Source of the DNA: Sordariomycetes sp. S80-01Y
Taxonomy: Eukaryota > Ascomycota > Sordariomycetes
Direction: 5' to 3'
Assembly: GCA_037042185.1 (NCBI GenBank)
Contig: JAXQJY010000020.1
Span: 761,872-825,871, forward strand
Length of the DNA: 64,000 nucleotides
Part shown: piece by piece, positions 47,412 to 58,270 of the stretch
Layout: the number at the start of each line of letters is the position of its first letter
How positions within the stretch are numbered: the first letter of the stretch is position 1
The notes under the pieces: model-generated
Seen by the model: the letters and a program-made list of their open reading frames with translations, nothing else
The model's database searches: none
Told to the model about the DNA's origin: nothing
Made by a program: the position numbers and the translations under genes

Positions 47412-50400
47412 CTACTTTTCGAGCGCAGCCTCAGGCTTGCTGTACCGATAGCCCAGCACCGGCAACCGCGTCTTCAGGAGAAGACTGCTGGTGATGACGC
47501 TGATGCTGCTCAGGGCCATGGCCAGAGCAGCCCAGACGGGGTCTAACCTGGTGTGGGCGCCATTCGCCTTGATCGGATAAAGCACACCGGCCGCCACGGG
47601 CAGGGCGATCAGGTTGTAGACCGAGGCCCAGATGAAGTTGAACTTGACACGCCTGAACACTACGCGACTGAGGCTGGCCAGGGTGAGCAAGGTGTATAAG
47701 TTGGAGTTGACTAGCACGAACTCGGCCGCGGAAATCGCCACATCCGATCCAGATCCGATCGCGACACCGACATCGGCAACAGCGAGGGCCGGCGAGTCGT
47801 TCACTCCATCGCCCACCATGGCCACCGTCGGCCTGCGATACACCGGCTTCCTAAGGCCAATGAAGCCCCGGTCAACTTTGATCTGACTCTTTTGGAGGTA
47901 CTGAATTTTCTCGGCCTTCTGCTCAGGCAGCACACCCGCAATGATGTTTTCGGGTGGGATGCCGACTATGGCGCCGACGGCATTGGCCGTCTTGGGGTTG
48001 TCCCCGGATAACATCCAGACCCCGATGCCTTGCTTGCGCAAGGCCTTGAGGACTGGGGCTGCCTCGGGTCGCAGAGCGTCGGAAACAGCGAAGATTGCGA
48101 GGGGTGACCATGCCGACGGGCCCCCCGGTTCGATGAGACGCCCGGCCGCAAGAACAACCGACTTGGCCTGGTCTTTCCAAGTGTCCAGCTCGTTCAGAAC
48201 GGTTCTATCAAAGACGGCTTGATAGTCCGCCATGAGGGCTTCGTTTCCCATGATCACCTCCATGGGCCTGGGAGATGACACGGGTGAAAAGGAGCCCTGG
48301 ATGCCCTTGCCTGGGACTTCCTTGACTTGCTGGGGCTTCAGAGGCTCCACGCCGCGCGACACAAAGAACGAGACAATGGCTTTGGCAATAGGGTGACTGC
48401 TGTTCCCCTCCAGCTCGTTCAGGCAGCTCGACACGACCTGCTCGGACCAGGTTGCGTCGTTGGCAGGCGTTAGGAATCGGTGGTCGGTTAGCTTGGGCTC
48501 TCCGCCCTCGGTCAAGGTGCCTGTCTTGTCGAACACCACGATGTCGAGCTTGCTAGCCTCCTGGAAGGCCTCGCCGCCACCCTTGGCGAGGATGCCGTGC
48601 TTGGCGGCCAGCCCCCCCCCGACAAAGAGGGCAGTAGGCGCGGCCAGGCCTATGCCACAAGGGCATGCGATGACAAACACGGCGATGGCAAACTGGAGAG
48701 ACCAGAAAGGCCAGCCGCCGATAGCGGTGTCCCGATAGCTCGGAGGCAGGCGGCCCGATTCGCCCAGACAGAGCCATGTCACCCAGGTCACTATGGCGAC
48801 AAGAGTTACAAAGGGCACGAAGTAACCCGTGATTGTGTCGGCGACGCGCTCAATCGGGGCCCGACGCGACTGGCCCTCGCGGACAACCTTGATGATCTGG
48901 TCCAGGAGCGAGCCGCCGGCGGCGCCCGTGATACGTATTGCGATGGGGCCCCCTTTGTTGATGGTACCTGAGTAAACGGCATCACCGAGCTTCTTCTGTA
49001 TCGGTCTTGACTCGCCCGTGAGGCTCGACTCGATAAACTCGGCTTCGCCGTCGACGAGAATGCCGTCCCAGGGCGGCGAGCCACCTTGCACGACCCTAAC
49101 AATGTCGCCCACGTCGAGCATGTCGATCGGCACGTTCTGGGACTTCATCGTCTCTTCATTGGGATCCTTCATGAGTAGTATGGCCTCCTTGGGCCGAAGG
49201 CTACCTAGCTTACTTACGGCGTCGCCAGTTTTCGCCTTACTGTACGCCTCTATCAAGCGGCCAATGAGCAAGAACAACGTCAGGAACACCACGGCATCGA
49301 GGTGCGTCTTGGTCTTCTGCATGTGATGACCGTCATCAGGAAGCGTCGTCGCAATGATAATCTCCACGATGGAGCCAAAGTAGGCAATCGTGGTGGCGAA
49401 GCTGATGAGCATGTCCATGCTGCCGAACCGGTAGAAGCGACGCAGGATGGGCGTTCGGCTGCCAGGCCTCCACAAGTTGTATAGCTCTTTGATCGTGCGC
49501 CGGTGGAAGACGTCCGTGGCGAAGAAGTAGACCGGCGTGGTGATGGCCAGATTGGCCCACTCTGCCCGGGAAACACCCTTCAGGGTCGACATGAGGTATC
49601 GCTGGCCTGGGTCTTCCGACGAGACGAGGTTCATGTAGATAACCCCGATGATGAGGGCGGGGATGGCGGCCACTAGCGACAAGATGACCCGGTAGAAGGT
49701 GCGTAGCATCGTTCGCCTGACCAGCTGCCTCGACCGCTCCTCCACCGTCGGTGGGTGATAGATGGTCACGGTGAAGGCTGGATCGGCCGCTGAGAGGGCC
49801 GACAAAATGTGTCTCACAGTTAGGCTCGGGGCCTGCGGTGTATACGAGAACGTTGCGTACGGCTTATCCAACGTCGGGGGCTTATCCATGACGACGGCAT
49901 CGCCGAAGGTCGCCACGGCCTCGATGGCTTTGCGGGGGCAGTGTTGGCAGTACATGCCGGCGACGTGGACTGTCAGGTTCCTGCGACTATCCCTGCCGCG
50001 TCCATCGGCCACGTCGACAAGGTCGTTCAGAGAGGCGGTATAGCCTACATCCTGGATCGTCGCGATGATCTCGCGCAGGTTACCCTTGTCCTCGAATACC
50101 ACCGTGGCGCTGGTGGTGATGAGATTGACGTCGACGGACTTCATCCAGGGAAGCCTCTCCAGCGCCTTGGTGATCGTCCCGACGCAGGAGCTACACGTCA
50201 TGCCTCCCACCGACAACGACGCTTGCCACGTCTCCGAAGGCGCACCAGCGCCAGCGACTTCAGTCAGCTCATCTAGGGTCGCTTCGTATCCGACCGAGGC
50301 GATAACCCTCGCAAGCTCGTTTGCATTTTCCTCGCCATAGAACCTGACGGTCGCTGTATGGGTCAGAAGGCCGACGCTGGCCAAACTGATCCACTGTTTC

Positions 50401-51011
50401 GCTTCGAGCGCCTCAGTTATCTTGCTGACGCAGGAGCTGCAGCTCATGCCACTAATCTCTAACACTGCCTGGTACGCTTGCGGCGGCTCTGACGGCCCGA
50501 CGACGACCAATGATCCCGCCTTGTCAGCTGGGAATGCCGTATCGACTGTGTCTTTCTCGCTACCATCGGCAGGGACAAGCTCGCCTGACCTCGGTTCATG
50601 GCAACGTCTGCAGTTCTTTGCGTGTTCCAGCCTCCTTGTTTCTTTGTCGGGGCCTTCACTACCTTGGCTCCACACCTTTGTCAGATTGTGGAGCCACGGG
50701 ACGGGAAAGTCATCATCGGATGGGCCGGCGGCCTCGATCGCCTCTTGCAGCTTGGGACTGGGAATGACGCTGTCCACCTCGTAACCCGAGCTGACCAGCG
50801 CTCTCGCCGCTATGCGCGGGTCGAATTCCGGGCTATGCTCGACGGTGACAGTGTGGTTGACAATTGTCGTCGTGACGGATGAGGGGGGCGGGTCGAGATG
50901 GAGGAGCAGGTTGTCGATGAACTCGGTGCAAGTGGCACAGTGAATGTTTGGCACGAGGAATGTGGTCGACAACCCCGTTACGGGAGATGTCGTGCGCTTG
51001 TCTGGAGGCAT
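47412..51011 (-). CDS. Copper-exporting P1B-type ATPase (CrpA/PCA1-like)
   Basis: Single exon, 1199 residues. The start at 51011 is the first ATG; upstream codons are open but begin at GTG. The long N-terminus has four HMA-like modules with metal-binding pairs HCATC (Cys25/28), GMSCSSC (191/194), GMTCSSC (273/276) and GMYCQHC (355/358), plus CRRC at 134-137. The core has TGES (665-668), the transmembrane CPC copper site (783-785), DKTGT with phosphorylated Asp828, SSHP, and GDGVNDSPA. CPC plus multiple HMAs indicates Cu(I) transport, probably export at the plasma membrane, using ATP. The size and layout match the fungal copper-resistance ATPases rather than the Golgi CCC2 type. It shares a motif-rich 864-bp promoter region with the ATX1-like chaperone gene. 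Confidence 0.94.
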   Translation of the reverse strand: MPPDKRTTSPVTGLSTTFLVPNIHCATCTEFIDNLLLHLDPPPSSVTTTIVNHTVTVEHSPEFDPRIAARALVSSGYEVDSVIPSPKLQEAIEAAGPSDDDFPVPWLHNLTKVWSQGSEGPDKETRRLEHAKNCRRCHEPRSGELVPADGSEKDTVDTAFPADKAGSLVVVGPSEPPQAYQAVLEISGMSCSSCVSKITEALEAKQWISLASVGLLTHTATVRFYGEENANELARVIASVGYEATLDELTEVAGAGAPSETWQASLSVGGMTCSSCVGTITKALERLPWMKSVDVNLITTSATVVFEDKGNLREIIATIQDVGYTASLNDLVDVADGRGRDSRRNLTVHVAGMYCQHCPRKAIEAVATFGDAVVMDKPPTLDKPYATFSYTPQAPSLTVRHILSALSAADPAFTVTIYHPPTVEERSRQLVRRTMLRTFYRVILSLVAAIPALIIGVIYMNLVSSEDPGQRYLMSTLKGVSRAEWANLAITTPVYFFATDVFHRRTIKELYNLWRPGSRTPILRRFYRFGSMDMLISFATTIAYFGSIVEIIIATTLPDDGHHMQKTKTHLDAVVFLTLFLLIGRLIEAYSKAKTGDAVSKLGSLRPKEAILLMKDPNEETMKSQNVPIDMLDVGDIVRVVQGGSPPWDGILVDGEAEFIESSLTGESRPIQKKLGDAVYSGTINKGGPIAIRITGAAGGSLLDQIIKVVREGQSRRAPIERVADTITGYFVPFVTLVAIVTWVTWLCLGESGRLPPSYRDTAIGGWPFWSLQFAIAVFVIACPCGIGLAAPTALFVGGGLAAKHGILAKGGGEAFQEASKLDIVVFDKTGTLTEGGEPKLTDHRFLTPANDATWSEQVVSSCLNELEGNSSHPIAKAIVSFFVSRGVEPLKPQQVKEVPGKGIQGSFSPVSSPRPMEVIMGNEALMADYQAVFDRTVLNELDTWKDQAKSVVLAAGRLIEPGGPSAWSPLAIFAVSDALRPEAAPVLKALRKQGIGVWMLSGDNPKTANAVGAIVGIPPENIIAGVLPEQKAEKIQYLQKSQIKVDRGFIGLRKPVYRRPTVAMVGDGVNDSPALAVADVGVAIGSGSDVAISAAEFVLVNSNLYTLLTLASLSRVVFRRVKFNFIWASVYNLIALPVAAGVLYPIKANGAHTRLDPVWAALAMALSSISVITSSLLLKTRLPVLGYRYSKPEAALEK

Positions 51012-51875
51012 CTCGACAGCCGCACAAGTGACAAGCTGGTGAAGGAGCTGAACGGTGCTTTGTGTGGATGGGGAACTTTGAACCTCTACCCTCACCCAAC
51101 CGACACGGCGATGGGCCTCTTTTGAACCAGCTTGGAACCGGGACTGCCTAGAAAAAAGTCTCGGTAATCTAGTCCAGTAGCTCCTTCGAGAAGACTCCAG
51201 AGTCCTTAGCTGCTAACTTGAGACCAAAGGGATGACGTCTGACGGTTCGCCTTGCCGGAACCGCCTTGGGAAAATGGGCTGACCCCGTACGGATGCAGGC
51301 ACTGTGGTGGAGATATTGGCGTTGAGCAAATTGTGCGACGACTTATACCCGGGGAAATGGGAACATCGGCTTCTTGAAGTAGGTCCTGCGCGGGTTGTGC
51401 GGCGACAAACGTCTGGGGAAGTGGAGCTATGTGTATGTCGTATGGGGTTGCCACGCCCACAAGATGCCCGACCTACGCCCGTTTTGCGTGATTTGTGCGT
51501 TGACTCAGCCTAGCTAACAGAATGGGTCTCTGCGCGGTTTGTGCGGTACGTTGAATATTTGTCACCCTGATAACGACCCTCAGACACCTCCAGAATAGCC
51601 CTGTCCCTCCCTTTTTGAGACTTTTGTGCGAAACCTCTCTTCGGCCAGCCGAGGAGTAATCCGAATCACCTCTCGGCTGTGGGATTGTCGAGAAATTTCT
51701 ACGTCTATGGCTCAGGGACTTCGGCTATGCCTTAAAAAGGGGCGGTGTTGGTTGCCGTCCCTCCCTCTGCTCAGTGTCAACCAACACCGAAGCCAACGCC
51801 GTACTTACCAAGTGCCCTCCTTTCTACCCTCCTTCAGATTATTCCAACGCCGTCGTTCACCGCTTGAGCGCCGCG
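51012..51875. promoter_or_regulatory. Divergent copper-gene promoter with five TTGTGCG cores
   Basis: Between the ATPase and chaperone start codons the word recurs, always in the same orientation: TTGTGCGAC (51331-51339), TTGTGCGGC (51395-51403), TTTGTGCGT (51492-51500), TTTGTGCGG (51538-51546) and TTTTGTGCG (51622-51630). Chance predicts far less than one 8-mer copy in 864 bp. It is not the classical Ace1/Cuf1 core (GCTG) nor exactly the Mac1 site (TTTGCTCA), although the TTTG start is reminiscent. The nearby copper-fist protein is the natural candidate ligand. Confidence 0.65.
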
Positions 51876-52153
51876 ATGATGCGCACTTTTCAGTTCGAAG
51901 TCCAGATGGCTTGCGAGAGTGAGTGCGAGGCAGACGCGACTTGTTGCGTACATAGGCTTTTGATTGACCGGATATAGGCTGTGCGTCGGCCGTCAAGAAA
52001 GCACTTGTCCCTATGAACGGTCTTCAATCCGTTGAAACGTCCGTCGAAGAGCAGATTGTGACGGTGATTGCCGCCGAGGAAATCACAATGGAGGAGGTGG
52101 GGAACAAGATCAAGTCGTTGGGCAAGGTCGTGAAGGACAGCTGGATTTTATGA
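51876..52153 (+). CDS. ATX1-type cytosolic copper chaperone
   Basis: Two exons, 51876-51918 and 51978-52153, giving 72 residues; too small and too split to stand out as an open frame. The 59-bp intron (GTGAGT..TATAG) interrupts the metal loop, and splicing yields MACESC with Cys13 and Cys16, the MxCxxC copper site. The rest has the ferredoxin-like beta-alpha-beta-beta-alpha-beta layout: FQFEVQ, SAVKKAL, SVETSVEEQIVTVIA, EVGNKIKSLGKVV. ATX1 proteins hand Cu(I) to the HMA domains of copper ATPases. Here the gene is divergent from just such an ATPase and shares its promoter region. Two ATGs (51876, 51879) are possible starts. The island copy may be specialised for the export pump. Confidence 0.88.
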
Positions 52154-53741
52154 GTGGACGCCTGTTCTGGGTGCTGGATGTTAACCCCCATGGCCGCACG
52201 ATTGGGCGCCGTATTGTTCTGAGCTCGTGTCGGACTAGTTCAATATTGCGTCCTCGTCCAATCGAACAGAAAGCTATTATCTCACCACTCGCAAGCCGAG
52301 CGCCCTGCGATGTGTCAACAACCACGATGCCATAGTTTGCCCCAATCATGGTGGCGGCTGGTGGAAGACCGAAGCCTCCACGGTGCGACTAAGACGGAGG
52401 AGGATCGACCCATGTTTCAATGGCGGTGGAGCTCTTTCTTGAGCTCTCCTTCAAGAAACCTCTCAAAGTTGTGGCCGCCGTACGATGCTTGTAGTCGTTG
52501 TGCTATAGTTGTGGATTTGAAGCCCTCATGTGACTCACTTAAGAGAAGGACTTCCGACATTTGTCAGGGTAACAGCATCGAAACCAAGACTTGTATGACC
52601 ACAGAGTACCTCCTAAGTCAGCCAGACAGTAGCATCTCACTAACTATTAACATTACATCTGCAATAAACACCCCACCAAACTCAAGCGTACCTCTAACTT
52701 AAGAGAAACTAGATGGGCATATATATCTAATAAACAACAGTCCACACAGTCGTATGGCCCACCACTAATCCTATGATCCCTAAGGTCAAGCTTTATACCA
52801 GCATCGCTGTTCAGTGGCATTCCCTCCAAGTTCTCAAAATCAGTCGATAGCAGCGTCGCTTTGCCCCCCAGCGTCCTGACAACGCCTTCAGGATTTCTTT
52901 TGTAGAATGTACAGCTCTGTTTCGAGAGCTATTGGATTTGAGCGAAGAGGTCCAAGTCATATACAGCAATTCAGTCTGCCGCTCTTCTCCAGTAAACACT
53001 ATTTTTTTTCAATGATTTCGTCATCGTAATCATCACCACCATTGTCATTGTCGCAATCATAATCATCGGAGTCAACGTCGCTGACATCCTGTCCCAATCA
53101 TCGTCTTCCACATGAACTGTTGTGCTCAGTGTCCATCCCCAACTCCCAATTCTCCTTCTGAAATAATCACTCCATCCATCTTGACAAGAGCTCAGACATA
53201 AAACAGCTAGAGAGACTATGGTAGAGGTTACCGACTGGAGCAGAAGGAGACGCAGTCCTTGCAAAGGGCAGCGTGATATCTGAAAGCAAGGAGCGGAGAC
53301 ACTTATTAATATTCGTACGCTGCATAGCTGCCGATAGGGCAGCTGGGACTCCTGTTGCATTGTCCTAGGAATGTCCTCGTCCTAGGAAGTTAGGAAGAGT
53401 GGCTAAACAGAAAAGGACCTCTGGATGCTTGCGAAGGTGTGGTATCTGGCTCGGTAGCTATGGCGTTGGAATAGTAATGTAGCATTCGTAGAGCTCAATG
53501 CGCATGAATGTTATGTGTGCCACTTGAAGGTTTGCATACGAGAGCACAGTCAGAAAATATAGTCCAAACACATACATAGATTATCCACACATCCCCAAGG
53601 ACACTTGCTGAAAGTCCAATAATAGACATAAAACCTTTTCCATTTCCAACCCGTTCAATACGATTGAGTAGAGATCCTCTGTCCTGCAATACTGTCTGCT
53701 TGTGCATTATGAAAGCATTGTGAAAGCCCATACGCATTGAC
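52154..53741. other. Intergenic region with a simple repeat
   Basis: 1.6 kb with no supported gene. 53011-53075 is an imperfect ATC/CATTGTC microsatellite; read on the minus strand it gives an Asp-rich phrase but without a start or upstream exon. A 129-codon minus frame (52971-53360) across it looks like chance. Confidence 0.45.
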
Positions 53742-55728
53742 TTACTTCACCGCGTACCTGCTTCGAGCTCGTAGTCTCGCGCCGTAGAAGTACAACGGAA
53801 AGATACCCCCAATACATGCAACGGTACACCCCGCCAGAATGCTGATACCGGGGCCTATACCAAGGTTTTGGTAAAGTGGGTAGGCGAAAAGCACAGCTCC
53901 TGCGGCGAGGGAGGAGCGGGCCGCATCATTACCCGCGAAGAGTGAAGCGGCGTACTGTGGGTAGGTAAAGGACAGGTACATGAACAAGCATTGCATCATC
54001 ATGAACATTCCGATGTTATAAATCGCAATCCCTATCACCGAAACTATCCAGTGAACAGATGTTCGCGAGGTCCAGCCTAATATTTGAACTGTCAGTTGAC
54101 TTTTTGATGCGTAGGCAGGCGGAACGACCCACCTGTCCAACCAGGCCACAACGGGGAAGCACTTACCGATAATGAAAAGCCCCACTGGTGGTACAAAACA
54201 CGCGTAAAGCCCCGGGATAAGACAATTTTCTGGAGCACCTAGCCCTCGCGCCCTGATTGCCGGCTGCCATACGGCCCAGATGTAGAGACAGTAGATGACC
54301 AGCGAGATAAGGACCCCTATCAAGACGGATAAGAAAACCAGACCGATTTCTCCGGGAGTGAAACCGTAGAAAACAGGATAGACGAGTGGCAACGCTTCGA
54401 AGAAAGAATAATAGGTGCCGTAGACCAGGCTGGTGTACACAGCCGTGTAAGTAATCGCAGGGTCGAGTATCATGATCTGCACTGGCCTCAGGAGTGATTC
54501 GACAAGACTTTGATGCAAGGTCATCTTCGATTGCTTGATTTCCCCCTGCGACTGGAGTCGTTGGTTACCCGTTAGGCGACGTAGACGAGAGGCACGGCGC
54601 AGAAGTATTGCGTCCGATAATGTCTCTGGCAGTAGGAAGAAGAAGGCGACCCAGACAGGACCACTCGCCCAGAGCATTTCCCACAGAGACCATCTCCAAC
54701 TATGATTTGGTAAGCCGAATTGACGATCAACAGACACACCTGAAGCATTCTTACCCCATCACAGGTACGCTAAACCCGGAAAGTAGAGGCCCAAGTGCGG
54801 GGCCTGCTACAGCGCAGACAGACCATAACGCAATCGCATAGGGCAGATTGATTGGAGAGAACTAGTGCAATAATCAGTTCTGCCCTCTCTGTAAATTTTA
54901 CATGCAACTTACAATGTCGCTCATAGAGGCAGCTCCGGTGGCGAGACAAGGTGAACCGAAAAAACCTTGCAAAAATCGTAGAGTGATCAGTCCCCCAAAG
55001 TTATTGACCATTGCAGTGGGAACAGATAAGATAACAAAGAGACCAAGAGTCACAATGTACGGCGGATTTCTGCCCACTGCCGGGATTTCACTAAGCGGTG
55101 AAAACAGGAGCGGACCAAGGCCATCTAGTCAAGAGCGCTCGAATCAGTAAAGTGTGGGCAAAAGCGAGAGTGGTTCTACTCACAAGCTAGGACATATAGA
55201 GCAAGCCCAAGAGATGCCGCCGTGTAGGAAACATCGAAAGTTGCCTTGACCCCCCTGATCCAAAGTTAGCGACGAGCGGGACTCATCTATGAAGTCTGAC
55301 TCACTCTATGCTTGAGACATAGATGGAAGATCCGCCATACACCACGAATGTGTACAGACTGCAGAAAATTTTAACTCTGTGCAGATAGGTCTGCGGGATT
55401 GGACGACTCACTTTATTAACGACGCAACGCATAGCTTCTTAGGTAGAGACCAGTTTTGCGGGTTCTCTGCATCGTTCTCGTCATACCAGTCCACCAAACT
55501 CTCGATCTGTGGGCTTGGAGATGCTTCCGAGTCGTTGATATCCGTCCTTGAAGAAGCCTCGAGACTGCTCAGTTGCGCATTTTCGCGGCCGAGTGAAGGC
55601 TCAGAGGGGTTCAGGTGCTGCACAGGCCATTGCCAGCTCGGTTTCTCCTCTGGATACAGGAGGACCCTCCTGCCAGACGCGAAACGGATCAGCTGGCCAG
55701 CTGTCGAGTCGCGGATAATGTCAAGCAT
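53742..55728 (-). CDS. MFS transporter of the DHA1 (drug:H+ antiporter-1) family
   Basis: Seven exons on the minus strand: 55412-55728, 55305-55358, 55184-55254, 54913-55124, 54755-54861, 54167-54699, 53742-54076, giving 542 residues. The introns are 50-90 bp, all GT..AG and frame-preserving. A cytoplasmic N-terminus of about 105 residues contains DENDAENPQNWS, the WxxxxPxNPxNWS-like entry phrase of fungal DHA1 proteins. LRFLQGFFGSPCLATGAA is the motif-C-like helix, and a central charged loop precedes the second half. Twelve helices are expected. The family exports drugs, polyamines and metabolites from the cell. It sits inside the copper island, but the nearest motif upstream of its start (56403) is 675 bp away, so membership in the regulon is uncertain. 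Confidence 0.88.
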
Positions 55729-57121
55729 TGTCGTTTCTTAGCGGTAGGCAAACACTTGATCGATAAAATGTTCAACGGCACCAGTCGTGGAACTTCGCAA
55801 GAGAGCAGTAGCTGCTAAGGCCATATATATAGGCATGTGCGGTCAGCGACTGACTGCTGTATCACTTTTGCAGAGAAGATTCCCTTATAATCTCGCCAAT
55901 TCCACCATGGTGTCTAGCCGGAGATGGCAAGACACTAACCTCATGGTCCTAGGTTTGACGGCCGGGATGATTGAGATTGGTGAGTCGAGATCCACTTTGG
56001 CAATTCTAAAAGCAGAAACCTTGACACGCATAACGCACGCAGAAGTCTAGAACATCTAAGATTTCCCCAGGGGTCTGCCGCGTCTTCAAGTGGTTAGGCC
56101 GAGAGACGATTCAATATGTACCCAGATGCAGAGGCTACGAACCGAACTCAAGCTTGCCCGGACTTAAGCATCATACTTTCCTGATACATTCAAAATGTGG
56201 AGCATATCACATCACGAGTTCGCCAGAGGCTGTGTTCCTTTAATTCTCAGATACTTCTATTCCGCTTCCTGATTTGAAATGCAAATATGTCTCAGTTGTA
56301 GTGGTATGTCTTCCAAAAGTGCAAGCAGAGATTAGTCTATTCTACTCGCAGCCTATGCAACTTTATTACGTTAAAAGATATCTACCGGATTCGGTTGAGT
56401 AGTTTGTGCGTTCTTGGGCGAGGACCGAGGCATTCCCATTTCGTAAAACTTGGCACATTTCCGTGAAAGCGATTTTTGCGGAAAGATGGCTCCTCGCAGT
56501 GTCACACAACTGGGCCTAGAGCCCTGCAACAGATTCTAACGCTTGCCCTTGGTGAATTGCGCCGAGCGTCGATCTCCTGAGCCTTATCATTTTTTCACGT
56601 CCGTATGCGATGTAGGCTGCTCCACACAATTGACGGTACGCACCATACCATTATGTTAACACTCTCAAGGGGGGAAGCGTAAGATGAATGAAATATGAAG
56701 AAGAGCTCTAAAGAGACCGAGACTTTTTACAGGAGCCTACTGAGTCCATAAGGAGCTCGACCGCCCCATGCTTACCCTGGTACAGAGACCACGACTCCAA
56801 CCAAGACTTAACCTGGGTAAAGAATCCACATATCCGCCTCTAAGAAGCTCCACTAGATAGCTGATTTCTCTAAAATGTGGAGTATATCATAAATTCTCCA
56901 CTTCTCACCAGGAACGCACAAATACCTCACATGCAGTAGTGGTGTGGCAAAAGTTGGAGTCAAACGTCGGCTGACTTTAGACCCTATGCCATGTGAAAAG
57001 GTAACGCCAGGGAGTATGCAGAGCTCGATTGGGGGGTTTTGGGGTTCTTTGTCGCGAGAAGGGTAAGACAATTACCCGTTTTTGTGTCACAAATGGACTG
57101 CTGATTGCTACTTTTGTTATA
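55729..57121. other. Intergenic region with two island motifs
   Basis: 1.4 kb without a supported gene. TTTGTGCGT occurs at 56403-56411 (+) and, inverted, at 56914-56922. I looked for a short cysteine-rich metallothionein frame between and beside them and saw none. Confidence 0.45.
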
Positions 57122-57741
57122 TTAAAGGACCATGGTATATAAGGCCGTTTCCGGGAACACAATTCTTTCTGAAGACCATCTATCCTTACGTTCGTTTATT
57201 GGATAACAGCGAATGGAGTCTTCTTTCTGTCCTAGTTCGGGGCCGGAGCCAGGTGAACGGGATAAATCCTGGCTCTCACCCGTCATTCCTGCCTTGATCT
57301 CTACCTCTTCCTGCTGGTTGCCGGTAAATTGGCTTCTTCCTAGCATGCCGAGCAGTGTACTGAATATTTTAGTGTAGGCTCTCTTCGATTTAGCTGCCTT
57401 CTCAATTGCTGCGATATCAGCGACCCACTCATTGAGCTCAGTCTCCGAGATCCTTACACTTCTGATCGTCGGCTTTGATCTTGCTCGGGGAAACGTGGAT
57501 CGGCGATCTTTGACACGGGTTGTTTGATCTTTGGTCATCCTAATGTTTGCACGATTCTTACGAGCACGGAAGGAGCCTGGTGTGTCTTGTCACTGATACT
57601 CGATACTTGGGAGTCATTTTGTTCGTGTAAATAAGGTCTCTTCCTGGATTCATGAGTGATCAGCTCACAGAGGGAGATGCGAAATCTCAAACCGTCAAAT
57701 TCCGGCAAGAGGTCGCGCTCCATTGTCAGAAAATCAGCCAT
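57122..57741 (-). CDS. Possible small hypothetical protein, two exons
   Basis: A tentative model on the minus strand. Exon 1 starts at ATG 57739-57741 and reads MADFLTMERDLLPEFDGLRF. A 71-bp intron (GTATCA..CCAAAG) would join it to a frame ending at 57122 that contains RISETELNEWVADIAAIEK. Each half has protein-like composition and a helical, charged character, but I recognise no domain and the splice borders are not the strongest possible. About 180 residues if correct. It lies between the DHA1 gene and the copper-fist gene, divergent from the latter. Confidence 0.3.
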
Positions 57742-58270
57742 ACTCCTACAATGGCGATCGACAGACTTTATAGCTAAGATGAAGGATTATTTTAGTTATA
57801 TCAATGGAGAGCTCGTACCTCAAACCCCTCAGAGGAAGTCTATTGTCCTACACTGCCTTTGACGCCTCCTGGTCTTGCCTGGTAAGGGCGACTATGCTTA
57901 CCGTGATGAAAGAGCAGGGGCTTGGGGCGAAGGGAGGGCAGCCAGCTCACAAATGACATGATTATTTTCATGGCGTAATTCTAAAAGAGGGCCCGATCGA
58001 GAAACATGAAACAGCCTCGCTGGACACTTTCTTGAAAAGCAATTCAGGACTCAACCATTCAGAGCACGCTTAAGATGTTGTACTTACGTATTGCTCATCG
58101 AGCCCGTGGAGACGTTACATAGGCCGAACCGGAATAATCGATGGGCCGATATCCGTGACCTGTGGAGCACCTCAGGCAATGACGTGTTCAACGTAGTCTC
58201 GGGGGAGCATAAAAACAATCAGCTGTGAACCCTTTGTCCTAGACAAAGGACTTCGCACCCCATCAAAAAA
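57742..58270. promoter_or_regulatory. Upstream region of the copper-fist gene
   Basis: 529 bp between the tentative hypothetical gene and the copper-fist start. No TTTGTGCG copy was found here, so the regulator does not obviously control itself through that word. No TATA box recognised. Confidence 0.35.

Noticed and set aside
51012-51095. N-terminal extension of the copper ATPase to 1227 residues
   Set aside because: The extension starts at GTG; the first ATG at 51011 is immediately before the first HMA module and fits a normal start.
53008-53110. Acidic Asp-rich tail on the minus strand
   Set aside because: Generated by an ATC-type microsatellite; no start codon or upstream exon connects to it.
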